Source of the DNA: WS-2 sp036507005
GTDB taxonomy: Bacteria > Eisenbacteria > RBG-16-71-46
DNA: 64,000 nt
NCBI GenBank assembly: GCA_036507005.1
Contig: DASXQT010000015.1
Span: forward strand, 61,266-125,265
Direction: 5' to 3'
The notes under the pieces were generated by a model. It searched no databases and was not told where the DNA came from. It saw only the letters and a list, made by a program, of their open reading frames with translations. A program made the translations under genes and the position numbers. Positions 9,075 to 20,311 of this stretch are shown here, one piece after another; position 1 is the first letter of the stretch; every line of letters starts with the position of its first letter.

Positions 9075-10493
9075 ATGAACGATGCGAGACGCCGCGCGGA
9101 GACGCTGGGAGCCATCGCCGTCGGCCTGGCCTTGTCCTTCACGCGCGCGCCGGCGCAGGTCGGGCCGCGCTCCGGGGCCGGACCGCGGCTGGTCGAGGAG
9201 GCGGGCGCCGACCCCCAGGTCGTGGCCGCGGTATCGGACTCCAAGGCGCTCGGCTACTCGAACAACCACAAGTTCCTGGTCGACGCCGCCGGCACGGCCT
9301 ACCTCGCGGTTCGCACCAGGGCGCCCGCGGGCGGGGCGCGCATCTGCCTGCTGCGCTCCGCAGGGCGCTGGCCCGAGGCGAGCCGTTTCGACTCGGCCTG
9401 GCTGGAGGACCGCCCCGGGGTCGAGGTCTCGACCGCTCCACAACGCGCCGCCTCGATCGCGCTCGCGCCCGACGGCTCCGTGGACCTCGCGTGGTACGGC
9501 GGCTCCGTGCTCGAGCCGGCCCACCAGATCCGCTGCGCCCGCTTCGTCGCCGACCCGGCGCTGCGCGTGGCGGAGGAGACTCAGCCGTTCACCGTGCCGG
9601 GCTTCGAGCAGGTGTACCTCGGGCTCCTGACCGGCGACGAGCTGTGGCAGGAGCATCCCTGCCTCGCGGCGGGGCCGGCGGGCTCGCTCTACCTCGTGTG
9701 GGAGGGGCGCGATCCCAAGCGCCGGAACGCCGCGGGCCTGCCGCAGCCCGGGGTCGCCTGGGCGGTGCGCGACCCGGTCCTGGGCTGGTCGCCGAGCGGC
9801 ACCATCGAGGCGCCCCGCTACGCCCAGGTGGACGCGCGCTTCCCGAGCCAGTCCCGGCCCACGATCGTCGCCGGAGCCGCGGGCGAGATGCACGTGCTCT
9901 GCCACGGCTCGGTCGGCGGCGTGCAGCAGATCCTCCACGGAGTCCTCCGCGACCGCGCGTTCTCCGGCTGGACGGTGCCGTGTCCGTCTCCCAACGACCA
10001 GCGCTACGTTTCGGCGGCGAGCGATGGCGCCGGGCGCGTGTGTTTCGTCTGGCGCGAGCAGGCGGAGGGAGGCGGGTATGTCTCGTATGCCTCGCTCGAT
10101 CGAGGCGGGCGCCTCGAGGGCCCGATGCGGGTGTCGCCCGCGGGGGAGCTCGCCTCGACTCCATCGGTGGCCGTGAGCGGCGGCACCGTGTGGGTCGCCT
10201 GGGTGGCCTGGGCTCCCGGCGCCGTCAACTCCGAGGGAAAGCTCGACAACGGCTTCCCCGCCGAGGCCGGGGCGGTGGAGGGGAGGGTCGAGATCACGAG
10301 CCGGCGGACCGGCGCCGCGAGCTTCGGCCCCGCGATCCCGGTCGAGGCCGGGCCCGCGGCGTACCCGACGTGGGCGCGCATGAGCGACGCCCTGCACGCG
10401 CCCGAGGCGCTGCTCTGGACCCGCGTGGAGCCCGGGCCCCTGGGCCCCGCGAGCCAGTTCCAGCTCCTGCTCGCGCGGGTCGGGGCGCGCTGA
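9075..10493 (+). CDS. Secreted BNR/sialidase-like beta-propeller protein
   Basis: 472 residues with a signal peptide (MNDARRRAETLGAIAVGLALSFTRAPAQ is split by a hydrophobic core ending at APAQ). The remainder has repeated segments of beta-propeller type (for example HKFLVDAAGTAYLAVR, SIALAPDGSVDLAWYG, PTIVAGAAGEMHVLCHG) like the exo-alpha-sialidase/BNR superfamily. No full catalytic set is visible, so it may bind rather than cleave. A strong AAGGAG lies 7 bases before the ATG. It follows the Alg8-like gene by 97 bases on the same strand, so a role with the exopolysaccharide is possible but unproven. It converges with lon, 10 bases apart. Confidence 0.55.
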   Translation: MNDARRRAETLGAIAVGLALSFTRAPAQVGPRSGAGPRLVEEAGADPQVVAAVSDSKALGYSNNHKFLVDAAGTAYLAVRTRAPAGGARICLLRSAGRWPEASRFDSAWLEDRPGVEVSTAPQRAASIALAPDGSVDLAWYGGSVLEPAHQIRCARFVADPALRVAEETQPFTVPGFEQVYLGLLTGDELWQEHPCLAAGPAGSLYLVWEGRDPKRRNAAGLPQPGVAWAVRDPVLGWSPSGTIEAPRYAQVDARFPSQSRPTIVAGAAGEMHVLCHGSVGGVQQILHGVLRDRAFSGWTVPCPSPNDQRYVSAASDGAGRVCFVWREQAEGGGYVSYASLDRGGRLEGPMRVSPAGELASTPSVAVSGGTVWVAWVAWAPGAVNSEGKLDNGFPAEAGAVEGRVEITSRRTGAASFGPAIPVEAGPAAYPTWARMSDALHAPEALLWTRVEPGPLGPASQFQLLLARVGAR

Positions 10494-10503
10494 GGCCGGA
10501 AGC

Positions 10504-13026
<2,523 letters not shown>

Positions 13027-13064
13027 GGGTGTGCCCTTCGCGCCTCGGGTGCGGGGGCTCAACG

Positions 13065-13511
13065 CTACCCCGACTGCTTGTGGTGGATCGAGATCTCGGT
13101 CGGGGCTGTCGCCGCCACCGGCTTCAAATGGATCTCGAGCATCCCGTTCCGGTAGCGGGCCTCGACCGTGCTCTCGTCCGCCTCCCACGGCAGGTCGATC
13201 GTGCGTCGGAACTCGCCGAAGTAGATCTCGGCGCGGTGGTAGTGGGCGCCGCCCGGCTCCTGGGGAGGGTTGCGCCGCCCGCTCACCTCGAGGGTGCGGC
13301 CGCGCAGGGTCACATGCACGCTCTCGCGCGGCACGCCGGCCAGCTCGAGGATCACGCGTGCCGCGTGCCGCGAAACCACGAGGTCGGCGGCGGGCTGCCA
13401 GCTGGGCTCGCTGAAGTGGGAAGTGGGGTGGCGATGGTAGACGAGGTCGTGGAACAGGCGCTCGACTTCGCGCTGGATGCTCTCGATCGGATCTTCGGGA
13501 TCACGGGCCAT
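13065..13511 (-). CDS. Small heat-shock protein (Hsp20/alpha-crystallin)
   Basis: 148 residues. The alpha-crystallin domain runs from about 45 to 140: PAADLVVSRHAARVILELAGV, the conserved LEVSGRR strand, FRRTIDLPW and the A-x-x-x-n-G-[VM]-L signature as ARYRNGMLEI. An N-terminal amphipathic segment (IESIQREVERLFHDLVYH) and a short C-terminal tail complete the holdase architecture. It acts as an ATP-independent chaperone in the cytoplasm. It is first gene of a unit with lon. Upstream, TAGGCT at about 13548-13543 is a candidate -10 box. I saw neither a CIRCE element nor a clear sigma32-type promoter. Confidence 0.92.
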   Translation of the reverse strand: MARDPEDPIESIQREVERLFHDLVYHRHPTSHFSEPSWQPAADLVVSRHAARVILELAGVPRESVHVTLRGRTLEVSGRRNPPQEPGGAHYHRAEIYFGEFRRTIDLPWEADESTVEARYRNGMLEIHLKPVAATAPTEISIHHKQSG

Positions 13512-13596
13512 CGCACGACTCCGGGGCTCGGCCGACCCCAGGAGCCTAACGCAGCGGCAGGACCGGGACAAACCGGCGGCGGCAGCCGGAAGCACG

Positions 13597-13630
13597 CGAA
13601 AAGAAGCGGCCCCCCGAAGCAGGGGGCCGC
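13597..13630 (-). terminator. Intrinsic terminator of the small secreted-protein gene
   Basis: A perfect 9-bp stem (GCGGCCCCC at 13606-13614 with GGGGGCCGC at 13622-13630) with a 7-base loop. On the minus strand it is followed by TTCTTTTC. It lies 37 bases after the stop of the gene ending at 13667. Confidence 0.75.
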
Positions 13631-13666
13631 CGAGTGCCGTGGCGCAGCTCCACGGCTCACCGAAGG

Positions 13667-13945
13667 TTAGGGTTGGATGTCACAGATGTCGTTGCCGTTG
13701 GCATCGGTCGCGTCACACGGCTGCTCGATCAGGGTGCGGTCGGTCGAGTTGATGATGCAGTCGCCGTGGTTTTCCAGATGTGCGGGCAGGGCGTTCACCG
13801 AGACCTCGATGATGTGATCCCCCTCGTCCGGCGAGACGTGGCAGATCAACTGCTTGTCCCCGGCCTGGGCCGTCGGCGTTCCGTGGGACATCGTCAGCCC
13901 CGCCACTGCGATCACGGCCACGAGCAAACCCAGCAGTCTCCACAT
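13667..13945 (-). CDS. Small secreted protein with HxxxV..PAHLxxHGD motif
   Basis: 92 residues with a signal peptide (LLGLLVAVIAVAGLTMSHGTPTAQA, cleaved after AQA). The mature part has LICHVSPDEGDHIIEVSVNA, then LPAHLENHGDCI, and ends in DATDANGNDICDIQP. The ICHV...PAHLxxHGD pattern recurs in many exported bacterial proteins of unknown function; the four Cys residues could form disulfides, and the Asp/Asn-rich C-terminus resembles a calcium loop (DxNGND). Start ATG 13945 has a perfect GGGAGGT ribosome site. It is flanked by an intrinsic terminator and by a VKOR-DsbA disulfide-forming gene on the same strand. Confidence 0.65.
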   Translation of the reverse strand: MWRLLGLLVAVIAVAGLTMSHGTPTAQAGDKQLICHVSPDEGDHIIEVSVNALPAHLENHGDCIINSTDRTLIEQPCDATDANGNDICDIQP

Positions 13946-14024
13946 GATGTACCTCCCTTTTCCATGAGGTGGAACGATCCGCACCGTACGCCGCGGTGCG
14001 CGACGGCTGTCGCGATCAGCCGTC

Positions 14025-15335
14025 TCAAGAGGGCCGGCCTTCATCGGCGGGCCGGCCCAACCGGGTGGATGGCGCGACCCCCTCGCCCCGGCCGGACGCG
14101 GCCTGGCGAAGGGCATCGCGGATCAGGATCTCGAGCACTTCGGCCCGCGCCGAGGGCACGAGGCGGCCGTCGAGGAACACCGCAGGGGTCCCGGGAATCT
14201 TCAGCCGGTTGCCGAGGGCGATGTCCTCGGCCACGCGGCTCCGGGTCGAATCCGACGCACGGTCGGCCGTGAAGCGATCGGCGTCGAGGCCCAGGCGTCG
14301 GACCGCGTCTGCGATGATCCGAGGATAGGCATCGGCCCCGCCCGCCATCAGGGCGTCGTGGAACGGCCAGAATCGGGCCTGGCGATTCGCCGCCTCGGCG
14401 GCCCAGGCGATGTCGCAGGCCCCGGGCTGCATGTCGACGGTGAGCCGCGCGTTGCAGTCCTTGGAGAGCGGATAGTGCTTGTACACGATCAGCAGGCGGT
14501 CCCGGTACCGGCGCTCGAGGTCCGACAGCGTGCCGGCCAGGCGCCGGCAGCCCGGACACCGGAAGCTCTCGAACACCACCAGCTGGACCGGCGCGCCGAG
14601 CGGGCCCAGGTGCGGATCCGCCTCGCTCAGGGGCAGCGCGACCCGGGGCGCCGCGCGATAGGCGGCGAGCACCCGGGCGCGATCCGGAGGGTGCGTCTCC
14701 TGTGGTCGCCGCAGAGCCGCTTCCACGTAGACCCATTGGTACGCCACGGCGGCGAGGAGCGCGGCGCTGCCGAAGCCCACGATCTTCCAGCGCGCGGAAT
14801 CGGAGGTCGCGGATCCGGGTCGCAGCAGCCACTCCTGCCCGGCACGCAGGACTCCGATCAGCTCGGCGACGGTACGCCCGCTCGCCCGCAGCAGGGCGAG
14901 CGGGAGCAGCAGGTCGATCGCGTGGACCGAAAGGCAGAGCGGGCACGGGGGCGCCCCGCCGAGCAGCGCGCCCGCCGTGAGCGCGAGGCCGAAGCCGGCG
15001 CCCGCGACGGACAGCAGCAATGCCGCCAGGAGCGCCTCGGCCTCGAACTCCCGCTTCAGGAAGCGCGAAAGGAAGAGAAGGCCACCCAGCGTGGTGAAGT
15101 AGACCAGCCCCCATCCGGCGAGCGGCACTCTCAGGAACCAGTAGCGCTCGTCGGCCAGGGCGTGGCCGCAATCGGCCGCGAAGAGCGCCGAGCAGAGGTC
15201 GAAGCCCCCGGGCCGGAGCGAGGCGAGCGATGCGAAGACCCGCGCCAGCAGATAGCCGGATTCGGCGAGTCCGACTCCGACCAGAACGGCGCTCCACCGC
15301 CAAGCGCGAGCCGAGGCGAGCGCTTTCGCGTCCAT
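14025..15335 (-). CDS. Vitamin K epoxide reductase / DsbA-like fusion
   Basis: 436 residues. The N-terminal membrane part (about 12-150) is a bacterial VKOR domain with loop cysteines C48 and C56 and the active-site CPLC (C131-C134). One further helix (about 184-203) leads to a periplasmic thioredoxin-fold domain of DsbA type with CPGC (C260-C263) and a cis-Pro loop (KIPGTPAVFLDGR). Such fusions oxidise dithiols in exported proteins and pass electrons to quinone, replacing DsbA/DsbB. GGAGG precedes the ATG, and TAGCCT about 27 bases upstream of the start is a candidate -10 box. The adjacent Cys-containing secreted protein is a possible client. Confidence 0.88.
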   Translation of the reverse strand: MDAKALASARAWRWSAVLVGVGLAESGYLLARVFASLASLRPGGFDLCSALFAADCGHALADERYWFLRVPLAGWGLVYFTTLGGLLFLSRFLKREFEAEALLAALLLSVAGAGFGLALTAGALLGGAPPCPLCLSVHAIDLLLPLALLRASGRTVAELIGVLRAGQEWLLRPGSATSDSARWKIVGFGSAALLAAVAYQWVYVEAALRRPQETHPPDRARVLAAYRAAPRVALPLSEADPHLGPLGAPVQLVVFESFRCPGCRRLAGTLSDLERRYRDRLLIVYKHYPLSKDCNARLTVDMQPGACDIAWAAEAANRQARFWPFHDALMAGGADAYPRIIADAVRRLGLDADRFTADRASDSTRSRVAEDIALGNRLKIPGTPAVFLDGRLVPSARAEVLEILIRDALRQAASGRGEGVAPSTRLGRPADEGRPS

Positions 15336-15525
15336 CGACAGGCCTCCGGGGGAGGAAGGCTACGCGGTCACGTTCCGGGGAAGCTTCCCGCGAACGGAGC
15401 CCCAAGCTCAATCGGGTAAAGACCGTATTCGGGGGCCGGGATTCCCCGTAGCGGGATCGGGGGCCGCGCCGTGGACGGCTCCGGTGCCGGCCGCCGTCGG
15501 GCGCCGGCGTCTCACCGGCGCGGCG

Positions 15526-15708
15526 TCAGTAGCCCTGGGTCCAGTTGTGGACCATGCCGGTGATGGTGAGGCTCGCGCGCCGGCAGCTCTCCAGGAAGGC
15601 CCCGGAGTTGGGCCACGAATGCCGTCCGCACGAGCACAGAATGCGGCCGTCGGGCTTCTCGCTCACCGTGCACGGCTTGCCGTCGTGCTCCTTGCAGAAC
15701 GGGCACAT
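15526..15708 (-). CDS. 60-residue zinc-ribbon peptide
   Basis: A very short protein with two Cys pairs, CPFC near the N-terminus and CSCG in the middle, plus C11-like and C-terminal Cys (MCPFCKEHDGKPC, GRILCSCGRHSW, LESCRRASLT). This spacing suggests a zinc ribbon. No known function. Support for being a real gene: TAGGCT (15723-15718) lies 9 bases before the ATG, the same promoter-to-start arrangement as at neighbouring genes, and the codon usage and high Cys content are not what a random frame would give. It stands alone between the VKOR gene and the beta-glucosidase gene. Confidence 0.6.
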   Translation of the reverse strand: MCPFCKEHDGKPCTVSEKPDGRILCSCGRHSWPNSGAFLESCRRASLTITGMVHNWTQGY

Positions 15709-15777
15709 GGAGGGCAGAGCCTAGCGCAGCGCGGAGCCGGAGCAAAGCGCCCGCCGGAGGGGCCGGGCCGGCGCGCG

Positions 15778-17106
15778 TCACAGCGCGAGCCCGACCTCGG
15801 CGGCGGCATCCTGATCGATCGCGTTGGCGTGCACGATGCGGGCGTAGAGGTCGGCGCTGCGGGTGCGGTGGCGGGGGAGCGCGGGGTCGGCGAAGTCCAC
15901 GCCGTAGAGCCCGAAGCGGCCGCGGTAGCCGTCGGACCACTCGAAGTTGTCGATCAGCGACCAGTGGTAGTAGCCGATCACCCGGGCGCCGCGCTGGATC
16001 GCGCGCCCGAGGTGGATCAGGTACTCCACCAGCGCGCGCGGCCGGAACGCGTCGCGGGCGTCCGCGAAGCCGTTCTCGGTGACTATCACCGGCAGCCCGA
16101 GCCGCGCGACGCGCATCAGGGCGCGCTCGAAGCCCTGCGGGTAGATCTCCCAGCCTAGGTCGGTCTGGAGCGCGCCGCGGCGCGTGACGTGCGGATCGGG
16201 CGCGAACATGCGCACCTTCCAGCGCGTGTAGTAGTTGAGGCCCACGTAGTCGAGGCTGCCCTTCAGCTCCGGCACCCGGCGCCGCACCGGGCGCACGCCG
16301 GGGATCGAGAGCCGGATCTCGCCGGTCATGGCCGCATCAAGGACTGCGTCGTTGAAGACCGCGTTCTCGAAGCGGGCGCGCAGCCCGTCGAGCGGCATCC
16401 ACCAGCGGTCGCCTTCGAGCTGGGGGAGGTGCTTGGCGAAGCCCACCTGCACCGAGCGCCGGTCCCCGCGGTCGCTGCCGCGATCCTGCTCGTGCAGGAT
16501 GCGGTAGGCGAGGCCGTGGGCCTCGAGCAGGTTCGCCATCACCTCGAGCGCCGCGCCCTCGTCGCGCTTGGCGGGCGGCCACACCCCCTCGGACCAGCCG
16601 CGGAAGGCGTAGACCTCGGGCTCGTTCACCGTGCACCACCAGTCCACCTCGCTGCCGAACTCGCGCGCGCAGAACCGCACGAACGCGCAGAAGTGGCGCA
16701 CGGTCTCGCGGTTCTCCCAGCCCCCGCGGTCGGCGATCCACAGCGGGTTCGTGAAGTGGTGGAGCGTGACGAGCGGCCGCAGTCCCCGGCGCTCGAGCGA
16801 CTCCAGCACCGCGTGGTAGTGGGCCACGGCCTCGGCGTCGATCCGGCCGCGCTCCGGCATGATCCGGCTCCACTCGAAGGACAGCCGGTGGGCGTTGTGG
16901 CCGTCGGCCTCGGCGAGCGCGAAGTCCTCGTCGAACCGCTCGTAGTGGCGGCAGGCGACGCCGCTCTTCTCGCCCGCGTGGATCTTCCCCGGGATCTGCT
17001 CGAAGCGCCACCAGTCGTTCCGGTCGTTGCCGCCCTCGACCTGGTGGGCGGAGGTGGCGGTGCCCCACTGGAAGTCCTCCGGGAAGCGGTGGAGCACAGC
17101 GCTCAT
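15778..17106 (-). CDS. Glycoside hydrolase family 1 beta-glucosidase
   Basis: 442 residues, the normal GH1 length. The N-terminal FPEDFQWGTATSAHQVEG signature, the acid/base TVNEPE (E162) and the nucleophile IVTENGFAD (E344) are all intact, as are HHFTNP and the WSLIDNFEW aglycone-site motif. It should hydrolyse beta-glucosides or related beta-glycosides; no signal peptide is seen, so it is cytoplasmic. The start is fixed by family conservation. It lies only 23 bases from the start of the divergent hydrolase gene, so the transcript is probably leaderless: TAACCT (17118-17113) ends 6 bases before the ATG. Confidence 0.95.
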   Translation of the reverse strand: MSAVLHRFPEDFQWGTATSAHQVEGGNDRNDWWRFEQIPGKIHAGEKSGVACRHYERFDEDFALAEADGHNAHRLSFEWSRIMPERGRIDAEAVAHYHAVLESLERRGLRPLVTLHHFTNPLWIADRGGWENRETVRHFCAFVRFCAREFGSEVDWWCTVNEPEVYAFRGWSEGVWPPAKRDEGAALEVMANLLEAHGLAYRILHEQDRGSDRGDRRSVQVGFAKHLPQLEGDRWWMPLDGLRARFENAVFNDAVLDAAMTGEIRLSIPGVRPVRRRVPELKGSLDYVGLNYYTRWKVRMFAPDPHVTRRGALQTDLGWEIYPQGFERALMRVARLGLPVIVTENGFADARDAFRPRALVEYLIHLGRAIQRGARVIGYYHWSLIDNFEWSDGYRGRFGLYGVDFADPALPRHRTRSADLYARIVHANAIDQDAAAEVGLAL

Positions 17107-17112
17107 GGCCGC

Positions 17113-17122
17113 AGGTTAACAT
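17113..17122. promoter_or_regulatory. Overlapping divergent -10 boxes around GTTAAC
   Basis: Read on the plus strand, TAACAT (17117-17122) lies 7 bases before ATG 17130. Read on the minus strand, TAACCT (17118-17113) lies 6 bases before ATG 17106. Two leaderless genes would thus fire from one 10-bp AT-rich island in very GC-rich DNA. No good -35 box is seen on either side. Confidence 0.4.
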
Positions 17123-17129
17123 GGGGGGA

Positions 17130-18011
17130 ATGCGGAGCATCGCGGCGCACCTCGACGGCGGTTGGCGGCGCTGGGCCGATCCGGCGTGGCTCGAAGGATG
17201 GAAGGAGCGCGCCTTCGAGCTGCCGGGCGGCTTCACCCGCATGGTGGTCATGGGGGAGGGCCCGGCCCTCCTGCTGCTGCCGCCGATCCCCGGATACAAG
17301 GAGGCGTACGTCGCCTGCGCCTTCCTGCTCGCGCGGCGCTTCCGCGTCGTGACCTACGACCTGCGCTCGGAGTTCGGCGGCCGGCCGCCCTGGGAGGCTC
17401 TGCTCGACGACCTGCGCCGCGTCGCCGAGGCCGTGGCCCCGGGGCTGGCCGCGGTCGCCGGTCACTCGCTGGGCGGCGCGCTCGCCCAGCGCTTCGCGCT
17501 CGCCCACCCGGAGCGCGTGGCGGGGCTCGTGCTCTCGAGCTCGTTCGCGCGCGTCGTCACGCCGCGCTCGCAGTGGCGCGCGCGCTTCCTCGAGCAGCCC
17601 GCCGTGCTCGCCGCGCTCCGGTTTCTCCCCGAGCGCCGCGCCCTGGCCGCGGCGCAGAGGCTCGCGGCGCGCGGGCGCTGGGTGTTCGACCCGCGCTGCG
17701 ACCGCCACGTGCTGGGTCTCGTGCGCCACGGGGTGCGGCACCTTCCGCTCGGCCTGGCCGCGAGCCGGGTGCGGCTCGCCTTCGATCACGACGCGCGCGC
17801 CGACCTGCCGCGGCTCCGCTGTCCCGCGCTCGTGATCGCGGGCGAGCGCGAGTCGGTCTCCTATCGCGCCGCCGCGGAGGAGCTGGCCCGGCTCCTGCCG
17901 CGCGCGCGCCTCGCGCTCTCGCCCGGGTGCGGCCACCTGCATCCGCTCTCGAACCCGGAATGGTTCGCGGAGACCATCGGCGGCTGGCTCTCCCCCGCGA
18001 TGGCGCGGTGA
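17130..18011 (+). CDS. Alpha/beta-fold hydrolase
   Basis: About 293 residues with an alpha/beta hydrolase core: oxyanion region LLLPPIPG, strand VVTYDLRSEFGG, nucleophile elbow GHSLGGALAQ, cap segment, acid in VIAGERESVS and catalytic His in GCGHLHPL. The reaction is unknown; the fold covers esterases, lipases and C-C hydrolases. No signal peptide. An ATG at 17121 would add three residues (MGG), but the ATG at 17130 is 7 bases from a TAACAT box that fits the leaderless pattern of this region. Confidence 0.82.
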   Translation: MRSIAAHLDGGWRRWADPAWLEGWKERAFELPGGFTRMVVMGEGPALLLLPPIPGYKEAYVACAFLLARRFRVVTYDLRSEFGGRPPWEALLDDLRRVAEAVAPGLAAVAGHSLGGALAQRFALAHPERVAGLVLSSSFARVVTPRSQWRARFLEQPAVLAALRFLPERRALAAAQRLAARGRWVFDPRCDRHVLGLVRHGVRHLPLGLAASRVRLAFDHDARADLPRLRCPALVIAGERESVSYRAAAEELARLLPRARLALSPGCGHLHPLSNPEWFAETIGGWLSPAMAR

Positions 18012-18075
18012 GTCTCGGCGGCGCTCGCGCGGCGCGCGCGTGGAGCGCACGGTCCGCGAGCGGACCGCGGCGCCC

Positions 18076-19443
18076 TCAGCGCTCGCCCGTCACCGAGGTC
18101 ACGCCCAGCTCCACGTCGTCCACGGCGTCGAGCCGGACCAGGTCCTCGCGCAGCGGCTTCCAGGCCCCGGCCAGCGCGCCGAACGTCATCTCCTCGGTGG
18201 AGGGCAGCTCCTCGAGCAGGACGAACGCGGCGCCCGCCATGAAGCGCGCCAGCGCCTGGCCGGGCTCCGGCGGCCGCGATCGCCGGGCGTCCAGCACCTG
18301 GGCGAGCGTGGTGCCCTCACCGACCACGGCGACCCACTTCGCCTCGACTTGCTTCGCGCGCTCCGGGTCGGCGGAGCGTGCCTGCTCGGAGACCAGCGAG
18401 TAGGTGTCGGGAGCGCCCTCGGGCGTGAAGGCGGTCCACACCACCCGGGCCTTGAGCGTTCGCGTGTCGCGCTGGCGGGCGAGCGTGGCGCCGTCGCGGG
18501 TGGCGATCACCTCGTACTCGACGTCCACGGTCACGGTCCGCGTCCGCGCCACCACGTCGATCGGCACGTCCACCCAGCGCACCGTCGTGGTCCCATCCGC
18601 GCTCTTCTCGACGATGCGGTGGGCCACCCGGTCCGAGAAAAACTGGATGCCCGACCGGGAGTCGGGGGGGCCGATCGTGCCCCAGATCACGCGCTCGGCG
18701 CCGGCCTTGCGCGCGATGCGGACGGCGTCGTCGCGGTTCAGCCGCCCGAGATCGGAGAACGTGAGCACCCGCTCGACGTCCTCGATCGGCAGGATGCGCG
18801 TGAAGCGCGAGGCGGGCGCCGTCAGGTGCTCGGCGAGGTCGCCGCGCCACGAGGCCGCGACCCGGCGTCCCAGCAGCGATCCGCCGGAGGCGCCGCTCAG
18901 CGGGACGATCGCCACGCGCGTGACCGCCTTCTCGAGCGCGCGGTCCGCGAGCCTCGCGGCGTCGCGATAGCCGGGCACGAGGCGCTCGGCCGCCACGAGG
19001 TGCGCGTAGGCCCGCTTGGGGCGCTTCGTTGCCATGTCGTCGGAGCCGCTCCGGTAGTGGGTGCGCGCGGCGCCCTGGCGCAGGGCGCGCTCGTCGCCCT
19101 CCCAGGCGGGATCCACCTGCACCGTGGTGTAGCGCGCGGCGCTGGCGCGGAACCCCACGAACTCCATCACCTGCTCCGCGGCGGCGAGGGAATCCACCGC
19201 GGCCAGGCCGCGGATGCGGCGCTGCCAGTCGGCCGCGATGGCGGCCGCCGCGGCCCCGGCGGCGGCCTGGGCCCGGGGGTTGCCCGGAGCCCGGTCGAGG
19301 GCCTGGGTGGCGAGCGTCCACGAGCGCCACAGGTCGCCCTGGGCGAGCTTGCTCTCGCTGCGCTCCGCCAGCTTGGCCGGCCCGGCGCAGCCGAGGCCGA
19401 GGGGAGCCGCCAGCAACAGGAAGGAGAGGAGCTTTCGAGTCAT
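18076..19443 (-). CDS. Lipoprotein with CsgG/TolB-N-like domain
   Basis: 455 residues with a lipoprotein signal (LLSFLLLAAPLGLGC, Cys about 20). An N-terminal helical, TPR-like part (about 30-180, repeats around LWRSWTLATQALDRAPGNPRA) precedes a domain with TRVAIVPLSG, LAEHLTAP and AGAERVIWGTIG, similar to the Rossmann-like domain of CsgG and the TolB N-terminus. Probably attached to the outer membrane, function unknown. The start is set by a textbook AAAAGGAGGA 7 bases before the ATG. It stands alone and is divergent from the twin-CX3C protein gene. Confidence 0.7.
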   Translation of the reverse strand: MTRKLLSFLLLAAPLGLGCAGPAKLAERSESKLAQGDLWRSWTLATQALDRAPGNPRAQAAAGAAAAAIAADWQRRIRGLAAVDSLAAAEQVMEFVGFRASAARYTTVQVDPAWEGDERALRQGAARTHYRSGSDDMATKRPKRAYAHLVAAERLVPGYRDAARLADRALEKAVTRVAIVPLSGASGGSLLGRRVAASWRGDLAEHLTAPASRFTRILPIEDVERVLTFSDLGRLNRDDAVRIARKAGAERVIWGTIGPPDSRSGIQFFSDRVAHRIVEKSADGTTTVRWVDVPIDVVARTRTVTVDVEYEVIATRDGATLARQRDTRTLKARVVWTAFTPEGAPDTYSLVSEQARSADPERAKQVEAKWVAVVGEGTTLAQVLDARRSRPPEPGQALARFMAGAAFVLLEELPSTEEMTFGALAGAWKPLREDLVRLDAVDDVELGVTSVTGER

Positions 19444-19800
19444 CGGGGAATCCTCCTTTTCAGTTGGCTGGTTATCGGCAGGTCGGGGCGCGGAGATTCG
19501 CGCCTGCGGGGAGCCGCCTGCGGGCGGATCGGCCACCCGCGCGCGGGCGGGGCCGCGATTTTCGTGGACGAGCCGGCGCACCTCGGCCTAAGATTAACGA
19601 GCTCAAGAGTGCTCGGATTCCGGGAGCTCCGAGACGCCGCCTGATTCTTGGTCCCACCGGGACCTGCGCAGCCACTTCCCTCCGCTGCGCGCCGCGCGTC
19701 CGGAACACCCCACGAGTCACGACGCCTGCAAGCATCCGAAGGGTCGTTTCACTGGAAGGCGCGGCCGGTCCCCCCGGTCCGGCACAAGGAGAAAACCCGC
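19444..19800. other. Divergent intergenic region
   Basis: 357 bases between two divergent exported-protein genes. It contains a perfect inverted repeat GGTCCC-ACC-GGGACC (19650-19664) and an AT-rich patch with TAAGATTAA near 19590 that could hold -10 boxes in both directions. No gene is evident. Confidence 0.35.
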
Positions 19801-20181
19801 ATGCACCTCGCTTCCCGCCCCAGCGTTCTGCGCCGAATCGCAACCCGCCTGGCCCTCGCCGCCGTGGTGCTCGCCAGCGCCATCGTTCTCACGCAATGCC
19901 AGCTGGTTCAGGACAACCTCATGGGCGTGAAGGTCGAGCCGGAGAAGAACCGGAGCTGTCTCAGGGACTGCCGCGAGACCCTCGAGGATGCGATGGAGGC
20001 CGAGGACCAGCTCCACGACCACAACCAGGAGGCGTGCGAGGAACTCGACGATCACGACGCCCGCCGGACCTGCCGGGCCGAGGAGCGTGAGCGTCACCGC
20101 AACGCCGCGCAGGGCATCCGGGACGCGTTCCGGGCCTGCGTGAACGACTGCCACCATCAGGGGGGCGGGCGCGGCCGCTAG
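19801..20181 (+). CDS. Small exported Cys-rich protein with twin CX3C motifs
   Basis: 126 residues. The N-terminus is a signal sequence (ATRLALAAVVLASAIVL followed by TQC; Gln before Cys makes a poor lipobox). The mature part is helical and highly charged, with CLRDC and CVNDC (two CX3C motifs) flanking two single Cys, and many His, Asp and Glu residues. The spacing suggests a disulfide-stapled helical hairpin, reminiscent in form of twin-CX3C proteins of mitochondria, without implying homology. AAGGAG stands 8 bases before the ATG, which decides the start. No function can be given. Confidence 0.6.
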   Translation: MHLASRPSVLRRIATRLALAAVVLASAIVLTQCQLVQDNLMGVKVEPEKNRSCLRDCRETLEDAMEAEDQLHDHNQEACEELDDHDARRTCRAEERERHRNAAQGIRDAFRACVNDCHHQGGGRGR

Positions 20182-20311
20182 CAGCGCGCGGCACCACCGC
20201 CCCGGCATCACGCGCGACCGCAACGCCGCGCGCGCTCTCGCGCGGCCCCCGGGCCCTCGAGGCGGCCGGGCGCCTCTTGCACGCTCCGGCGGCGGGTGCC
20301 ACGCTTTCTCC

